From positions 1 to 11,362 of the forward strand of contig CANGSD010000011.1 in NCBI GenBank assembly GCA_947455875.1: DNA of 11,362 nucleotides, given 5' to 3'. The notes below the pieces were generated by a model, which saw only the letters and a program-made list of their open reading frames with translations, ran no database searches and was not told the DNA's origin. Source of the DNA: Comamonadaceae bacterium (lineage in GTDB: Bacteria > Pseudomonadota > Gammaproteobacteria > Burkholderiales > Burkholderiaceae). This document shows, one piece after another, positions 1-8,043 of the stretch. The translations under genes were made by a program, and so were the position numbers. Position 1 is the stretch's first letter, and each line of letters begins with the position of its first letter.

Positions 1-41
1 ACGCGGTGGTACGCGACATCCGCATCGTCGAAGGCGTTTAA
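1..41 (+). CDS. possible C-terminal end of a rightward gene (partial)
   Basis: The reading frame starting at base 3 is open to a TAA at 39-41 and encodes AVVRDIRIVEGV, which reads like an ordinary protein tail. It would converge on tadC, with only 7 bp between the two stop codons. Twelve codons are too few to name a family, and an open frame this short can occur by chance. No terminator hairpin lies in the gap. Confidence 0.35.
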   Translation, partial: AVVRDIRIVEGV

Positions 42-48
42 GCCACCC

Positions 49-1005
49 TCACCCCACCTTCACAAATTGCCGCGCCAGCATGATCACCACAGGACCCAGC
101 AGGACGGTGAGCAGAGCGGGGAAGACGCAGAAGATCAGTGGGAAGAGGAGTTTGACGGGGAGTTTGGCGGCGGCTTCTTCGGCGCGCAGGCGACGTTGGG
201 TGCGCAGGGCGTCGGCATAAACCGTGAGCGATTCAGACACGCTGGTGCCAAAACGGTCGGCCTGTATGAGCATGGAGACCAGGGCGTCGATATCTTTGAG
301 GCCCACACGCTGCGACAGGTTGCGCAGCGCTTCGGCCCGCGATGCGCCAGCCCGCAGGGCCAGTCCGGTGAGGGCGAATTCTTCGGACAGCACAGGTCGG
401 GCGTGGCGCATTTCGCGTCCTACGCGTTCGATCGCCGCGTCCAGCCCGAGGCCGGCTTGTACGCACAGCCGCAGCAGATCCAGCGCGTCCGGAAAGGCAT
501 GCATCAGTTCCCGTTGTCGGTGCCGGATGCGCAGACTGAGTACCGCCTCGGGCAGGTAGTAGCCTGCGGCGGCGGCCGCAACGACGAGGACCATGCGCAG
601 CATGGTGTTGGCGGGCCAGCCTTGGGCATTGAGCACGCTCCAGATCAGGGCGGGCAGCAGCACGGTGAGCAGGGTTTTGCTGACGAAATAAATCTGCCGC
701 GCAACGGGTGAGCGCCAGCCCGCGTGCCCAAAGCGCAGGCGCAGCGCAGAGGGGGTGTCGCCTTCGCCGCCCGACAGGCCCGCTGTCCAGGGGCCGATCC
801 ACGTCAGGGCCGCCAACAGTCGGGCTTCGGCTCGTTGCCAGGCGCTGGCCTGCACCGCTGGGCCGCCGTCCTGGGCGTTCAGTTCGGTCAGGCGGGCCAG
901 CCGGTCGCGGCCTGGGTCGGGCAGCCAACGGCTGATCACCGCCAGGCTGAGCGTCAGGACCACAGCGAATACGAGTGCCGAAAAAATCAGGGTGGCAGAG
1001 GTCAT
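49..1005 (-). CDS. tadC: TadC, inner-membrane platform protein of the Flp pilus
   Basis: A 318-aa polytopic membrane protein of the GspF/T2SSF superfamily. With TadB it should form the inner-membrane platform on which the TadA ATPase acts. Hydrophobic segments lie near residues 5-25, 107-125 and 136-155, with a C-terminal pair near 284-312. The cytoplasmic T2SSF domain (about 170-300) opens with FPDALDLLRLCVQAGLGLDA, a family hallmark, and carries EEAAAKLPVKLLFPLIF before the last helices. I chose ATG at 1003-1005. The frame is open to 1134, but the extra 43 residues are polar, read as antisense of tadB, and would overlap tadB by 100 bp. The gene follows tadB after 29 bp and is the last of the operon here. 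No strong Shine-Dalgarno is visible. Confidence 0.93.
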   Translation of the reverse strand: MTSATLIFSALVFAVVLTLSLAVISRWLPDPGRDRLARLTELNAQDGGPAVQASAWQRAEARLLAALTWIGPWTAGLSGGEGDTPSALRLRFGHAGWRSPVARQIYFVSKTLLTVLLPALIWSVLNAQGWPANTMLRMVLVVAAAAAGYYLPEAVLSLRIRHRQRELMHAFPDALDLLRLCVQAGLGLDAAIERVGREMRHARPVLSEEFALTGLALRAGASRAEALRNLSQRVGLKDIDALVSMLIQADRFGTSVSESLTVYADALRTQRRLRAEEAAAKLPVKLLFPLIFCVFPALLTVLLGPVVIMLARQFVKVG

Positions 1006-1034
1006 GGGTGGCAGGGCGAGTGGTTGGAGAACGA

Positions 1035-2018
1035 TCAAGCGCGGATCTGGATCAGTCGCCACATCCACAGGATGCCGATGGCCATCAGAGTCAGCGAGAC
1101 ATACATCCACTGCAAGCCCATGGGGTCGGTCCACAGGCGCGAGATGAAGCCAGGGTTCATCACGCCCAGGAGGGCAGCCAGCGCAAACGGCAGAAGCGAT
1201 AGGACGACGGCCGAGATTCGCCCTTCGGCCGAGAGCACGCGCACGGTACCCGCGATTTTCTGGCGTTCGCGGATCAGGTGTGCGGTGTTTCTCAGAATCT
1301 CGGCCAGGTTGCCGCCCGTCTCGCTTTGAATGACGACGGCCACCGCAAAGTAGCGCATATCGTCGCTGGCCACCCGCATGGCCAAGCTTTGTAGGGCCTG
1401 CGCGGTGCTGATGCCAAAGTTGATTTCCTCAAACACCGCACGCAGCTCGATTGACAGGGGGGGCGGACAGTCTTTTGCCGCCACATGCAAGGCGCTGGTG
1501 AAGGCATGCCCTGCTTGCATGGAGCGGGCCATCAGTTCAAGCGCGTCGGGCAGGGCCTGGCTGATCAGGGTCATGCGTCGGGCGCGGCGTTGTTGCAAGA
1601 AGGCGATCAACAGCAGCGGCCCCAGCACCGCCACCACTAGACTCAGCAGCACCGGCCAGCCCAGGCTGGCTCCGAGCGCCAAGGCCACGAGCACCAGGGC
1701 TGCAGCCAGTAACAAGGCCTGCGCCAGGCTGAGTGCCAGGCCGGTTTGCAGCAAAAAATGGTCGAATGCGGCTGCGCCGGGCAGGGTCTGCAGCCAGCGC
1801 TCGGCCCAGTCCCATTGGCTCAGCATTCGCCTGGGACGCAGTTTGAGCGCGGGTTCGGCCATTTCATCTGGGCTGTTGAGCGCCGCCGCTTGCAGTCTTT
1901 GCGCCAGGGCTTGTTGGCGCGGGTCCAGGTGTTGCCGCCACAGTCCGTACAGGCTCCAGACCAGAGCGCTGATGCTCAGGGCAGCCAGCACGGCAATCGT
2001 CCAAAAGGGTGTGCTCAT
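1035..2018 (-). CDS. tadB: TadB, inner-membrane platform protein of the Flp pilus
   Basis: A 327-aa integral membrane protein, partner of TadC and a second GspF-like platform subunit. It has an N-terminal helix at about residues 7-27, a polar stretch, a hydrophobic pair at about 95-140, and a T2SSF domain at about 150-285. That domain opens with ALPDALELMARSMQAGHAF and contains QSETGGNLAEILRN at 231-244. C-terminal helices lie at about 268-288 and 302-322. The ATG at 2016-2018 is only 3 bp after the tadA stop. A GGAG lies about 9 nt upstream, inside the end of tadA, so the two genes are probably translationally coupled. The length is normal for the family. Confidence 0.95.
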   Translation of the reverse strand: MSTPFWTIAVLAALSISALVWSLYGLWRQHLDPRQQALAQRLQAAALNSPDEMAEPALKLRPRRMLSQWDWAERWLQTLPGAAAFDHFLLQTGLALSLAQALLLAAALVLVALALGASLGWPVLLSLVVAVLGPLLLIAFLQQRRARRMTLISQALPDALELMARSMQAGHAFTSALHVAAKDCPPPLSIELRAVFEEINFGISTAQALQSLAMRVASDDMRYFAVAVVIQSETGGNLAEILRNTAHLIRERQKIAGTVRVLSAEGRISAVVLSLLPFALAALLGVMNPGFISRLWTDPMGLQWMYVSLTLMAIGILWMWRLIQIRA

Positions 2019-2021
2019 GGC

Positions 2022-3458
2022 TCAACTCCAGCGCTGGGCCGATTCGAACAGGTCATCGCTGAGCACAATGCCGCGGGTCACCAGGCGCTGTGCAAATTTA
2101 GGTCGGATGCCGGTCGCCATAAAGTGACCCTGCACGCAGCCATCGGGGTTCAGGCCGGTTTGCTCGAATCGGAAGATCTCTTGCATGCTGATGACGTCGC
2201 CCTCGATGCCAGTGATCTCTTGCAGGCTGGTGATCTTGCGTTGCCCATCCGACAGGCGAGAGACCTGAATCACCACCGACAGAGCTGCGGCAATTTGCTG
2301 GCGCAGGGCGCGCGATTCGGCCTTCAGACCTGTCATGCCCAGCATGTGTTCGAGCCGGGTGAGTGCGTCGCGCGGGGAGTTCGCGTGAATGGTGGTCATG
2401 GAGCCGTCGTGTCCCGTGTTCATGGCCTGCAGCATGTCCAGTACTTCGCCCCCACGCACCTCGCCCATGATGATGCGATCAGGCCGCATGCGCAGGCTGT
2501 TGCGAAGCAGATCACGCTGCGAGATTTCGCCTTTGCCCTCGATGTTGGGTGGCCGCGTCTCCAGGCGCACCACATGGGGCTGCTGAAGTTGGAGCTCGGC
2601 CGCGTCTTCGATGGTGATGATGCGCTCGTCACCCGGGATGCTGGCCGACATGACATTGAGCAGCGTGGTCTTGCCGCTGCCCGTACCGCCCGAGACGAGC
2701 ACATTCAGACGGGCCCGCACCAGTCCCTGGAGCAGCTCGGCCATGCCCGCGGTGAGCGAGCCCATGCTGATGAGATCGTCCACGCTGAAGGGCACGACAG
2801 CAAAGCGGCGGATCGACAGCAAGGGCCCGTCCATGGCCAGGGGCGCGATTACCGCGTTCACGCGCGAACCGTCGGGCAGCCGCGCATCCACCATGGGGCT
2901 CATCTCGTCCACCCGCCGCCCGATGCGCGAGACGATGCGGTCGATCACCCGCAGCAAGTGGGCTTCGCTGTCAAACTGCACATCGGTATGCACGATCTTG
3001 CCGTGCCGCTCGGCATAGACCTGAAACGGGCCGTTGACCAGGATGTCTGACACAGAGGGGTCAGACAGCAAGGACTCGATGGGACCCAGGCCCAGCATTT
3101 CATCCTGAATGGCCTGGATGATCAGGCGGTGCTCGGTTTCATTGAGTGCCAGTTTGTGCGTGGAAATCAGCTCTTCGGTAAGAGCCTTGAGTTCGGTGCG
3201 CAGACGATCGGGGGGCATGCTCTCCATGCGCTGCCAGTCCATGCGCGACAGGATCTCCTGGTGGATGCCCGTCTTGATCTCGTCCAGGCGAAGGCCTTGT
3301 GCGCTGGGGCTGGGCGCCAATTCAGCGGGCGAAACGGGTTTCGGAGCGGGGGTGAGGGGCCAGGGGTCGGACGCATGGTTGAGCTTCACGAGGGCAGGGC
3401 CCAACAGCGCGGTCGCATGACTGCCGTTTTCAAACTGGTCGCGCAGTTTCGGGTTCAA
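2022..3458 (-). CDS. tadA: TadA/CpaF, Flp pilus assembly ATPase (TTG start)
   Basis: A 478-aa secretion ATPase of the VirB11/PulE (type II/IV) superfamily that hydrolyses ATP to drive pilus assembly at the cytoplasmic face of the TadB/TadC platform. Landmarks: Walker [10 protein letters not shown] (257-265), Asp box [13 protein letters not shown] (279-291), Walker B region RIIMGEVRG (328-336) and His box [12 protein letters not shown] (349-360). The N-terminal domain at 105-220 includes [12 protein letters not shown] and [19 protein letters not shown] Pro/Ala-rich region (33-55) precedes it. The start is TTG at 3456-3458: AGGAG lies 6 nt upstream, a stop is in frame just upstream, and the next in-frame ATG is about 72 codons in. 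An out-of-frame ATG at 3460-3462 is only 2 nt from the AGGAG. A 55-bp gap separates it from tadZ. Confidence 0.96.
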   Translation of the reverse strand: MNPKLRDQFENGSHATALLGPALVKLNHASDPWPLTPAPKPVSPAELAPSPSAQGLRLDEIKTGIHQEILSRMDWQRMESMPPDRLRTELKALTEELISTHKLALNETEHRLIIQAIQDEMLGLGPIESLLSDPSVSDILVNGPFQVYAERHGKIVHTDVQFDSEAHLLRVIDRIVSRIGRRVDEMSPMVDARLPDGSRVNAVIAPLAMDGPLLSIRRFAVVPFSVDDLISMGSLTAGMAELLQGLVRARLNVLVSGGTGSGKTTLLNVMSASIPGDERIITIEDAAELQLQQPHVVRLETRPPNIEGKGEISQRDLLRNSLRMRPDRIIMGEVRGGEVLDMLQAMNTGHDGSMTTIHANSPRDALTRLEHMLGMTGLKAESRALRQQIAAALSVVIQVSRLSDGQRKITSLQEITGIEGDVISMQEIFRFEQTGLNPDGCVQGHFMATGIRPKFAQRLVTRGIVLSDDLFESAQRWS

Positions 3459-3513
3459 ACATCTCTCCTGTGGAGGTCACAACGCAAGGTGGGAGGCGGG
3501 CGGTTCCATCGGT

Positions 3514-4767
3514 TCAGGCGGTCTGGCCCATCCAGCGCTGAATCCAGTGGCGTTGTTTATGGGGAGCGCTTTCCAGCAGTGCGCTTGCAGCCTCCCGCAA
3601 TGCGTCGATCACGGCGTTGTGGTCGTTCACCGCTGACAGGGGCTGACCGATATGCAGGGACTCTTCCACCCATTCGGGACCGCTCGGAATGCTTTGCTGC
3701 ACCTTCAGGCCGACGGCTTCCTCCAGCTCGGTCAGGCTGACCCAGCCTCTGGGTTTGTAGCGGTTGACCAGCAGGCGAAGCTTGGTTTCTTTCAAACCCA
3801 AGGCGCGCATGATGTTCACTAGGCGCTGAGCGTCGCGTACATCGGGGGTCTGGCTTTGCATCACGATATAGACCACATCCGCCATGTCCAACACCTTGAG
3901 CGTCAAGGCGTTCAGGTTACGCGGCAGGTCGACCACCACATGCTCGTGCAGACTTTGCACCAGAGCCAAGACTTTTTCGATGTCTTGAGGGCTGATGGCC
4001 ATGGCATTTTCCAGCGAGTGGGGCGCGGCCAGCAGATTCAGCCGGGGTGTCACCGCGTGCAGGCAACTCGCCAGCAGCTGCACATCGAGCCTGTCAATCT
4101 GCCGCGTCAAGTCGCCCAGGCTGTGTTTGTTGGTTCCACTGCCCAGGTAGAAAGCGGCGTCGCCGCACTGCAGGTCCAGGTCGACAAAGGCGCATTTCTT
4201 GCCAAATTCATCGGCCATGATGTGAGCCATATTGGCCGCCACAAAGCTGGTGCCGTTACCGCCTTTGCAGCCCATGAAAGCCACCAGTCGACCGGGGTGA
4301 TCTTGGGCAGTGGGGGTGGAGGCCGCCGCTGACGTGTTCCCTGTGCCTGTTCCGTTGTTGGGCCCTGTTGAGGTCGGGGCGCGATCGCTCCAGCGCTGCA
4401 GGGTCTGCGCCAGCTCGGCCGGGTTGATCGGGAGCGGAATGACTTCGCGTACGCCGGCTCGCATGGCCCGGGTCAGCAGGGCTTTGCTGTTGTCTTCACT
4501 CAATAGCAGAACGTTCAATTGGGGTCGCTGTCGCAGCCAGCCATCGAGTACGGCCAGGTCGTCGTTGGCTGCGCCCGCCATGCCGATAGGACTGTCCAGC
4601 AGGACGATGGTGCCCGGCGGAGCATCGTCTAGGGCCTGTAGCGATGCGCGCAAATTGCTGCCGGGTGTGCGCAGCCTGGCGCTGTCCACGGACAGCTTGT
4701 TTTGTTGCTGGCTGCTGCGCAGCGAGGCCAGAAGGGTTTCGTTGGAGGCGATCACATGGATGGACAT
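3514..4767 (-). CDS. tadZ: TadZ/CpaE, receiver-like and ParA/MinD-like pilus localisation protein
   Basis: A 417-aa cytoplasmic protein that, in the family, places the Tad machine at a cell site. Residues 1-130 resemble a degenerate response-regulator receiver: TIVLLDSPIG (53-62) around the usual phospho-acceptor strand, then VLLLSEDNSKALLTRAMRAG and EVIPLPI. A low-complexity Thr/Gly/Ala linker (131-158) leads to a MinD/ParA ATPase domain with deviant Walker A GCKGGNGTS (166-174), FVDLDLQCGD (194-203) and the Walker B-like VVVDLPRNL (277-285). The signature lysine K168 is kept, but the second P-loop lysine is replaced by T173, as in other TadZ/CpaE proteins. I chose ATG at 4765-4767: AAAGG lies about 7 nt upstream and the gap to the lipoprotein gene is 10 bp. 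The frame extends to 4797, but those residues look unlike protein and overlap the gene before. Confidence 0.94.
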   Translation of the reverse strand: MSIHVIASNETLLASLRSSQQQNKLSVDSARLRTPGSNLRASLQALDDAPPGTIVLLDSPIGMAGAANDDLAVLDGWLRQRPQLNVLLLSEDNSKALLTRAMRAGVREVIPLPINPAELAQTLQRWSDRAPTSTGPNNGTGTGNTSAAASTPTAQDHPGRLVAFMGCKGGNGTSFVAANMAHIMADEFGKKCAFVDLDLQCGDAAFYLGSGTNKHSLGDLTRQIDRLDVQLLASCLHAVTPRLNLLAAPHSLENAMAISPQDIEKVLALVQSLHEHVVVDLPRNLNALTLKVLDMADVVYIVMQSQTPDVRDAQRLVNIMRALGLKETKLRLLVNRYKPRGWVSLTELEEAVGLKVQQSIPSGPEWVEESLHIGQPLSAVNDHNAVIDALREAASALLESAPHKQRHWIQRWMGQTA

Positions 4768-4777
4768 GGCAAGCCTT

Positions 4778-5065
4778 TCAAGGTGCGCTGACCGCACCGA
4801 TACCGATGTTGAAAACGGAGACCGGTGCGGGCGGGGTCTGGAAACTTTGCTGGTACCGCGTCACAGCGCCCAGGGCGGATGCGCCATCGATTTCGCGGTC
4901 GGTCTGTGGCGCGCCAGGAGCCAGCAGTCGTTGCTGGGTCTGGGCGCTTTGTACGGCCAGACCAAATTTTTGGTCGACCAAAGTGGGGGGGGTATCGCAG
5001 GCGGCCAGGGCGAGGCTCAGGCCGACGATGCTCAGGTAGCGAAGAGGTTGGGGTAGTAGCTTCAT
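4778..5065 (-). CDS. small lipoprotein of the tad locus, in the rcpB/cpaD position
   Basis: A 95-aa protein with a clear lipoprotein signal: a hydrophobic stretch at 11-22 ending in lipobox LAAC, so the lipidated residue should be C23. The mature part, about 73 residues, is mainly polar, with QSAQTQQRLLAPGAP and a C-terminal FNIGIGAVSAP. I recognise no domain. Residue +2 after the cysteine is Asp, which in E. coli favours retention in the inner membrane, although such rules vary between species. Its ATG overlaps the rcpA stop (ATGA), so it is coupled to the secretin gene. By position it could stand in for RcpB or CpaD as a secretin-associated lipoprotein, but it is far shorter and I see no sequence match. 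The lipoprotein call is firm; the role is inferred. Confidence 0.82.
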   Translation of the reverse strand: MKLLPQPLRYLSIVGLSLALAACDTPPTLVDQKFGLAVQSAQTQQRLLAPGAPQTDREIDGASALGAVTRYQQSFQTPPAPVSVFNIGIGAVSAP

Positions 5066-6531
5066 GGTGTGGAGGGCGGTGTTGCCCCGGGCTGGCTTTC
5101 GGGCTGGGTCTGGGGTCGGGTCTCTGGCTGTGCGGGGTTGGGGGCTGTGGGCGCAGGCTCGGGCGGTTTTCCTTCGAGCTGGCCGTTCCAGAAGTACTCG
5201 CGGCGGGTGGGCGGGATGTAGCTGTCGGTCGGCAGCGCGTAGTCAGGCGGCAAGACGCGGGCCAGGCGCGGGGTCACCACAAACAGCAGCTCGGACTTGT
5301 CGGTCTGGAAAGCGGTGCTGCGAAACAAGGCCCCCAGAATCGGCAGCTCACCCAGAACTGGAAAGGCTTTGATGGTCTGAGTGACGTTGTTCTTGACCAG
5401 CCCACCAATGGCAAAGCTCTCGCCATCGCGCAGCTGCACCGTCGTAGAGGCACGCCGCGTCGTGATGCTGGGCAACAAGCTGCTTTGGTCACCCAAGCCT
5501 TTGACGATGGTGCCCACTTGCGACAGCTCCGAGACCTCAGGCGTCACACGCAAGTTGATCAGCCCGTCTTCCAGCACGGTGGGTAAGAAACGCAAACCTA
5601 CGCCGAACTCCTTTTCTTCCAGCGTGATGGTGGTGCCGCCCGTGGCGCTGGTCCGGGGAATGGGGATGTAGATCTTGCCGCCCGCTAAAAATGAACCCTC
5701 CTGTCCGCTGACGGCCGTGATGGTGGGCTCGGCCAGTATCTTCACCAGGCCTTTCTTCATCTCGGCGGTCAGCGTGACGGTGGTCAGTCCGTTGGCACGC
5801 GCGGCGGTGAGCGCGGTCGATCCTTCGCTGAGCAATTGCGAGAGCAGGCTGACCGAGGTGTTACCGAAGCTGCGGGTCAGGTTCAAGTCCACCCCCAGCT
5901 CGTCGAGCAGGGTTTTGGAAACCTCGGCCACCTTGACTTCAAGCATGACCTGCTGCGCGCCGTGCACACGCAGCAGGTTGATGACTTTCTTGTTCCCGTT
6001 GAAAGCCTCGGTCAAGGCCATGAGGCGCTGCACTTTCATGCCGTCGCTCACGCGACCGCTCAGCACCAGGGTATCGGCCACGCTGTCGACGCGCAGATTC
6101 TCAGCGCTGGGCACGTACTCGCGAAGTTTGGCGTAGAGGCTGTCGGTGTCGGATCCGACACTGATGTCGCGCAAGGTGGTGCTGCCCTCGGCCGTCCAGA
6201 CCAGCAGATTGGTATGGCCTGATTTTTTTCCCAGCAGGTAAATCTCGCGCGGGTTGATCAGCATCACATCGGCCACTTCGGGGTTGCCCACCGACAGACG
6301 CTCGGCGCTTTCGGGCAACTGCAGCAGCATGGACTTTCCGGCCGTCAGGCGCAGGGGCGGGGCGATGCGCACCGGGCCTTGGGTTTGCACTTCGGGCTTG
6401 CTCGACGATTTGGCTGCGCTGCGGGTCGCGTCAGAGGGAGAGGCAGCGGCAGAGGCTGCATGCGCCGCTTGAGACCCTACACAGGCGATGGACAAGACAA
6501 GGGACAGTGTGATGGGCGGGATGGCTCGCAT
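5062..6531 (-). CDS. rcpA: RcpA/CpaC, outer-membrane secretin of the Flp pilus
   Basis: A 489-aa secretin that should form the outer-membrane pore for the pilus. Domains: a Sec signal peptide with likely cleavage after AHA (about residue 25); an N-terminal pilus-secretin domain at about 58-125 (KSMLLQLPESAERLSVGNPEVADV, then INPREIYLLGKKSG); a BON-like segment at about 130-190; and a secretin core at about 255-420. The core includes KILAEPTITAVSGQEGSFLAGG and the hallmark PVLGELPILGALFRS (391-405), then LLFVVTPRL. A Pro/Gln/Thr-rich tail (455-489) is unusual and may be a periplasmic or surface extension. I chose ATG at 6529-6531 because it gives a canonical signal peptide and has a purine-rich AAAGAGAG upstream. 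A GTG at 6571-6573 that overlaps the rcpC stop would add 14 residues and is the alternative start. Confidence 0.95.
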   Translation of the reverse strand: MRAIPPITLSLVLSIACVGSQAAHAASAAASPSDATRSAAKSSSKPEVQTQGPVRIAPPLRLTAGKSMLLQLPESAERLSVGNPEVADVMLINPREIYLLGKKSGHTNLLVWTAEGSTTLRDISVGSDTDSLYAKLREYVPSAENLRVDSVADTLVLSGRVSDGMKVQRLMALTEAFNGNKKVINLLRVHGAQQVMLEVKVAEVSKTLLDELGVDLNLTRSFGNTSVSLLSQLLSEGSTALTAARANGLTTVTLTAEMKKGLVKILAEPTITAVSGQEGSFLAGGKIYIPIPRTSATGGTTITLEEKEFGVGLRFLPTVLEDGLINLRVTPEVSELSQVGTIVKGLGDQSSLLPSITTRRASTTVQLRDGESFAIGGLVKNNVTQTIKAFPVLGELPILGALFRSTAFQTDKSELLFVVTPRLARVLPPDYALPTDSYIPPTRREYFWNGQLEGKPPEPAPTAPNPAQPETRPQTQPESQPGATPPSTP

Positions 6532-6569
6532 GGGGCTCTCTTTGAAGGGGCAAACGGACAGGCTGGGGC

Positions 6570-7424
6570 TCACTCTCGCGACAGAGACAGGCCCCGGATG
6601 ACCTCCAACCGACTGGGTTCCGGTGCAGGCGGGGCTGGGGCTGGGGCTGCGGCGGCAGCCGGGGGCGCAGGGCGGGCAGCCCGCGGACGCGCCGGGGCAG
6701 GCTTGGCGGCAGAGCTCGCCACAACCGCAGCGGGCACCTGGGGCAGTAAGTCCAGCTTGCGCGAACCCGCTGTTTGCACCGGGATGATGTCGCTGTAGCT
6801 GCGCAGCACCAGCGACAAGGTGCCGACGCTGCGGGCCAGGTCGATCTGCTCGGCCTGTTGCGGGCTGACCTGCAAAGTCACGGCGTTGACCACACGGGGC
6901 TTGCTCTCGTTCGTGGACACGTCTTGCGCCACGGCCAGCACCCGGATGCGTTCGATGACGATCTTGGAGACGGGTTGATTTTCACCGTCAGGCATGTTGA
7001 CCATCACGTCCACAAAATTTCCGGGCAGCGCGAAACCGGCGACGCCCATGATTTCATTGACCTTCACGGTCACCGCACGTTGCCCAGGCGCGAGCACCGA
7101 GGACAGACCGCCTTTCTCGCCCTCCGCTGCGAGCTTGCTTTGCAGCAAGGGTTCGCCGCGCAGCACGGGCATGTGGATGACCCGACCGACCGCTTGGTCC
7201 AGCGTGGTCAAGGGGTCCTGAATGCCCGCAGCTTTAGGCCAAGCCAGGGTTTGCAGCATGTCCGGTTGCAGCCGGGTCCCCATTTGCAGATCGCGTTGGG
7301 CCACGATCACTTGCAAGGTGTTGGAAGCGCTTTGCTGTTGCAGCCAGATGGCCGCATAAGCAGCAGTCGCCAGGCCCAGCACCAAGGCCAGAAGAAGTGC
7401 ACCCAAGGGCCGAATGTTTCTCAT
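6570..7424 (-). CDS. rcpC: RcpC/CpaB, Flp pilus assembly protein with SAF domain
   Basis: A 284-aa periplasmic protein anchored by an uncleaved or signal-like N-terminal helix (about residues 7-29). The SAF-like domain (about 37-100) starts VIVAQRDLQMGTRLQPDML. The RcpC/CpaB core (about 110-228) includes LAPGQRAVTVKVNEIMGVAGFALPGN and VDVMVNMPDG, both typical of the family, and TLQVSPQQAEQIDLARSVGTLSLVLRS. The family works with the secretin. The tail (230-270) is a low-complexity Ala/Pro/Arg run, plausibly a flexible or envelope-spanning linker. The ATG at 7422-7424 has AAGGA about 9 nt upstream. The gene is 29 bp from tadV and its stop overlaps the alternative GTG start of rcpA. Confidence 0.94.
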   Translation of the reverse strand: MRNIRPLGALLLALVLGLATAAYAAIWLQQQSASNTLQVIVAQRDLQMGTRLQPDMLQTLAWPKAAGIQDPLTTLDQAVGRVIHMPVLRGEPLLQSKLAAEGEKGGLSSVLAPGQRAVTVKVNEIMGVAGFALPGNFVDVMVNMPDGENQPVSKIVIERIRVLAVAQDVSTNESKPRVVNAVTLQVSPQQAEQIDLARSVGTLSLVLRSYSDIIPVQTAGSRKLDLLPQVPAAVVASSAAKPAPARPRAARPAPPAAAAAPAPAPPAPEPSRLEVIRGLSLSRE

Positions 7425-7453
7425 GGAAGAAAGTCCTTGAAAGGCTCAGGAGT

Positions 7454-7996
7454 TCACGAAAAGGGCGACAGCTTGAGAACATGCACGGCAGTTCCCGCGC
7501 CAATCGCCAGGGCGTAGGGCATGCGTGTCGCGCTCAAGGGAAAGGTCGTGCGCTGCGCGCTCTGCCCGTCTGGGCGGCCACGCCACACGTGCGTCAAGCC
7601 TCTGCTCAGGTTGTTCAGCGTCTGGGTCAGTTGACCGCTGACTACAGCCCATGTGATGGACAGAAGGCCCCCAGCCAACAAGATCAGCACGCTGACCCAG
7701 AGCATGTCGGGATGACCCACAAAAAGGCCCGTGGCGGTGGCGAGCTTCACATCGCCAGCGCCTAAAGCCCGCAGCAGGTAGAGCACCAGAAAACCTAAAA
7801 AGCCCACCATGCCCCCCGCGAGCGCCGAACCCAGGCCGATGCCGTGTGGCGACAGTGAAAGCCCGATGGCCGTCAAGGAGCCCGACAACACCAGTGCGTT
7901 GGGAATGCGGCGCGTTGCGGTGTCGAGCCACATGGCCGCCAAAAGCATGGCGGCCAATGCGGCCAGATGTGTCCAGTCAAAAAGGCTCAGGGGCAT
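7454..7996 (-). CDS. tadV: TadV/CpaA, Flp prepilin peptidase
   Basis: A 180-aa membrane aspartic protease of the type IV prepilin peptidase (A24) family, of the short form lacking the methylase domain. It should cleave Flp and probably TadE after the glycine of their leader. Catalytic aspartates are visible: D25 in LDTATRRIPNAL, and D82 in the GxGD motif GAGDVK (79-84). Hydrophobic segments lie at about 10-24, 35-50, 56-77, 97-117 and 157-175. The C-terminal region TRMPYALAIGAG matches the usual end of the family. The ATG at 7994-7996 has only a weak Shine-Dalgarno, and a hairpin lies in the 47-bp gap from flp. Both features could lower its output relative to the pilin. Confidence 0.94.
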   Translation of the reverse strand: MPLSLFDWTHLAALAAMLLAAMWLDTATRRIPNALVLSGSLTAIGLSLSPHGIGLGSALAGGMVGFLGFLVLYLLRALGAGDVKLATATGLFVGHPDMLWVSVLILLAGGLLSITWAVVSGQLTQTLNNLSRGLTHVWRGRPDGQSAQRTTFPLSATRMPYALAIGAGTAVHVLKLSPFS

Positions 7997-8011
7997 GGGG
8001 GTGCTTCAGAT

Positions 8012-8032
8012 CGAATGTGTGACAAGCATTCG
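8012..8032 (-). repeat. inverted repeat between flp and tadV
   Basis: CGAATG (8012-8017) and CATTCG (8027-8032) form a perfect 6-bp stem with a 9-nt loop in the flp-tadV gap. No U-run follows on the minus strand, so it is not a classic terminator. It could protect the flp end of the mRNA or cause partial termination, which would suit a pilin gene that needs far more product than its downstream partners. Confidence 0.5.
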
Positions 8033-8043
8033 TGGGGTCTTTA

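Noticed and set aside
1006..1134. Extended start of tadC, adding 43 residues
   Set aside because: The extension overlaps tadB by 100 bp and reads as polar noise. The ATG at 1005 gives the expected N-terminal membrane helix.
1746..3050. A 434-codon open frame on the plus strand, antisense to tadB and tadA
   Set aside because: It lies opposite two clear family members, has composition typical of an antisense frame in GC-rich DNA (rich in His, Gln, Arg), and shows no recognisable domain.
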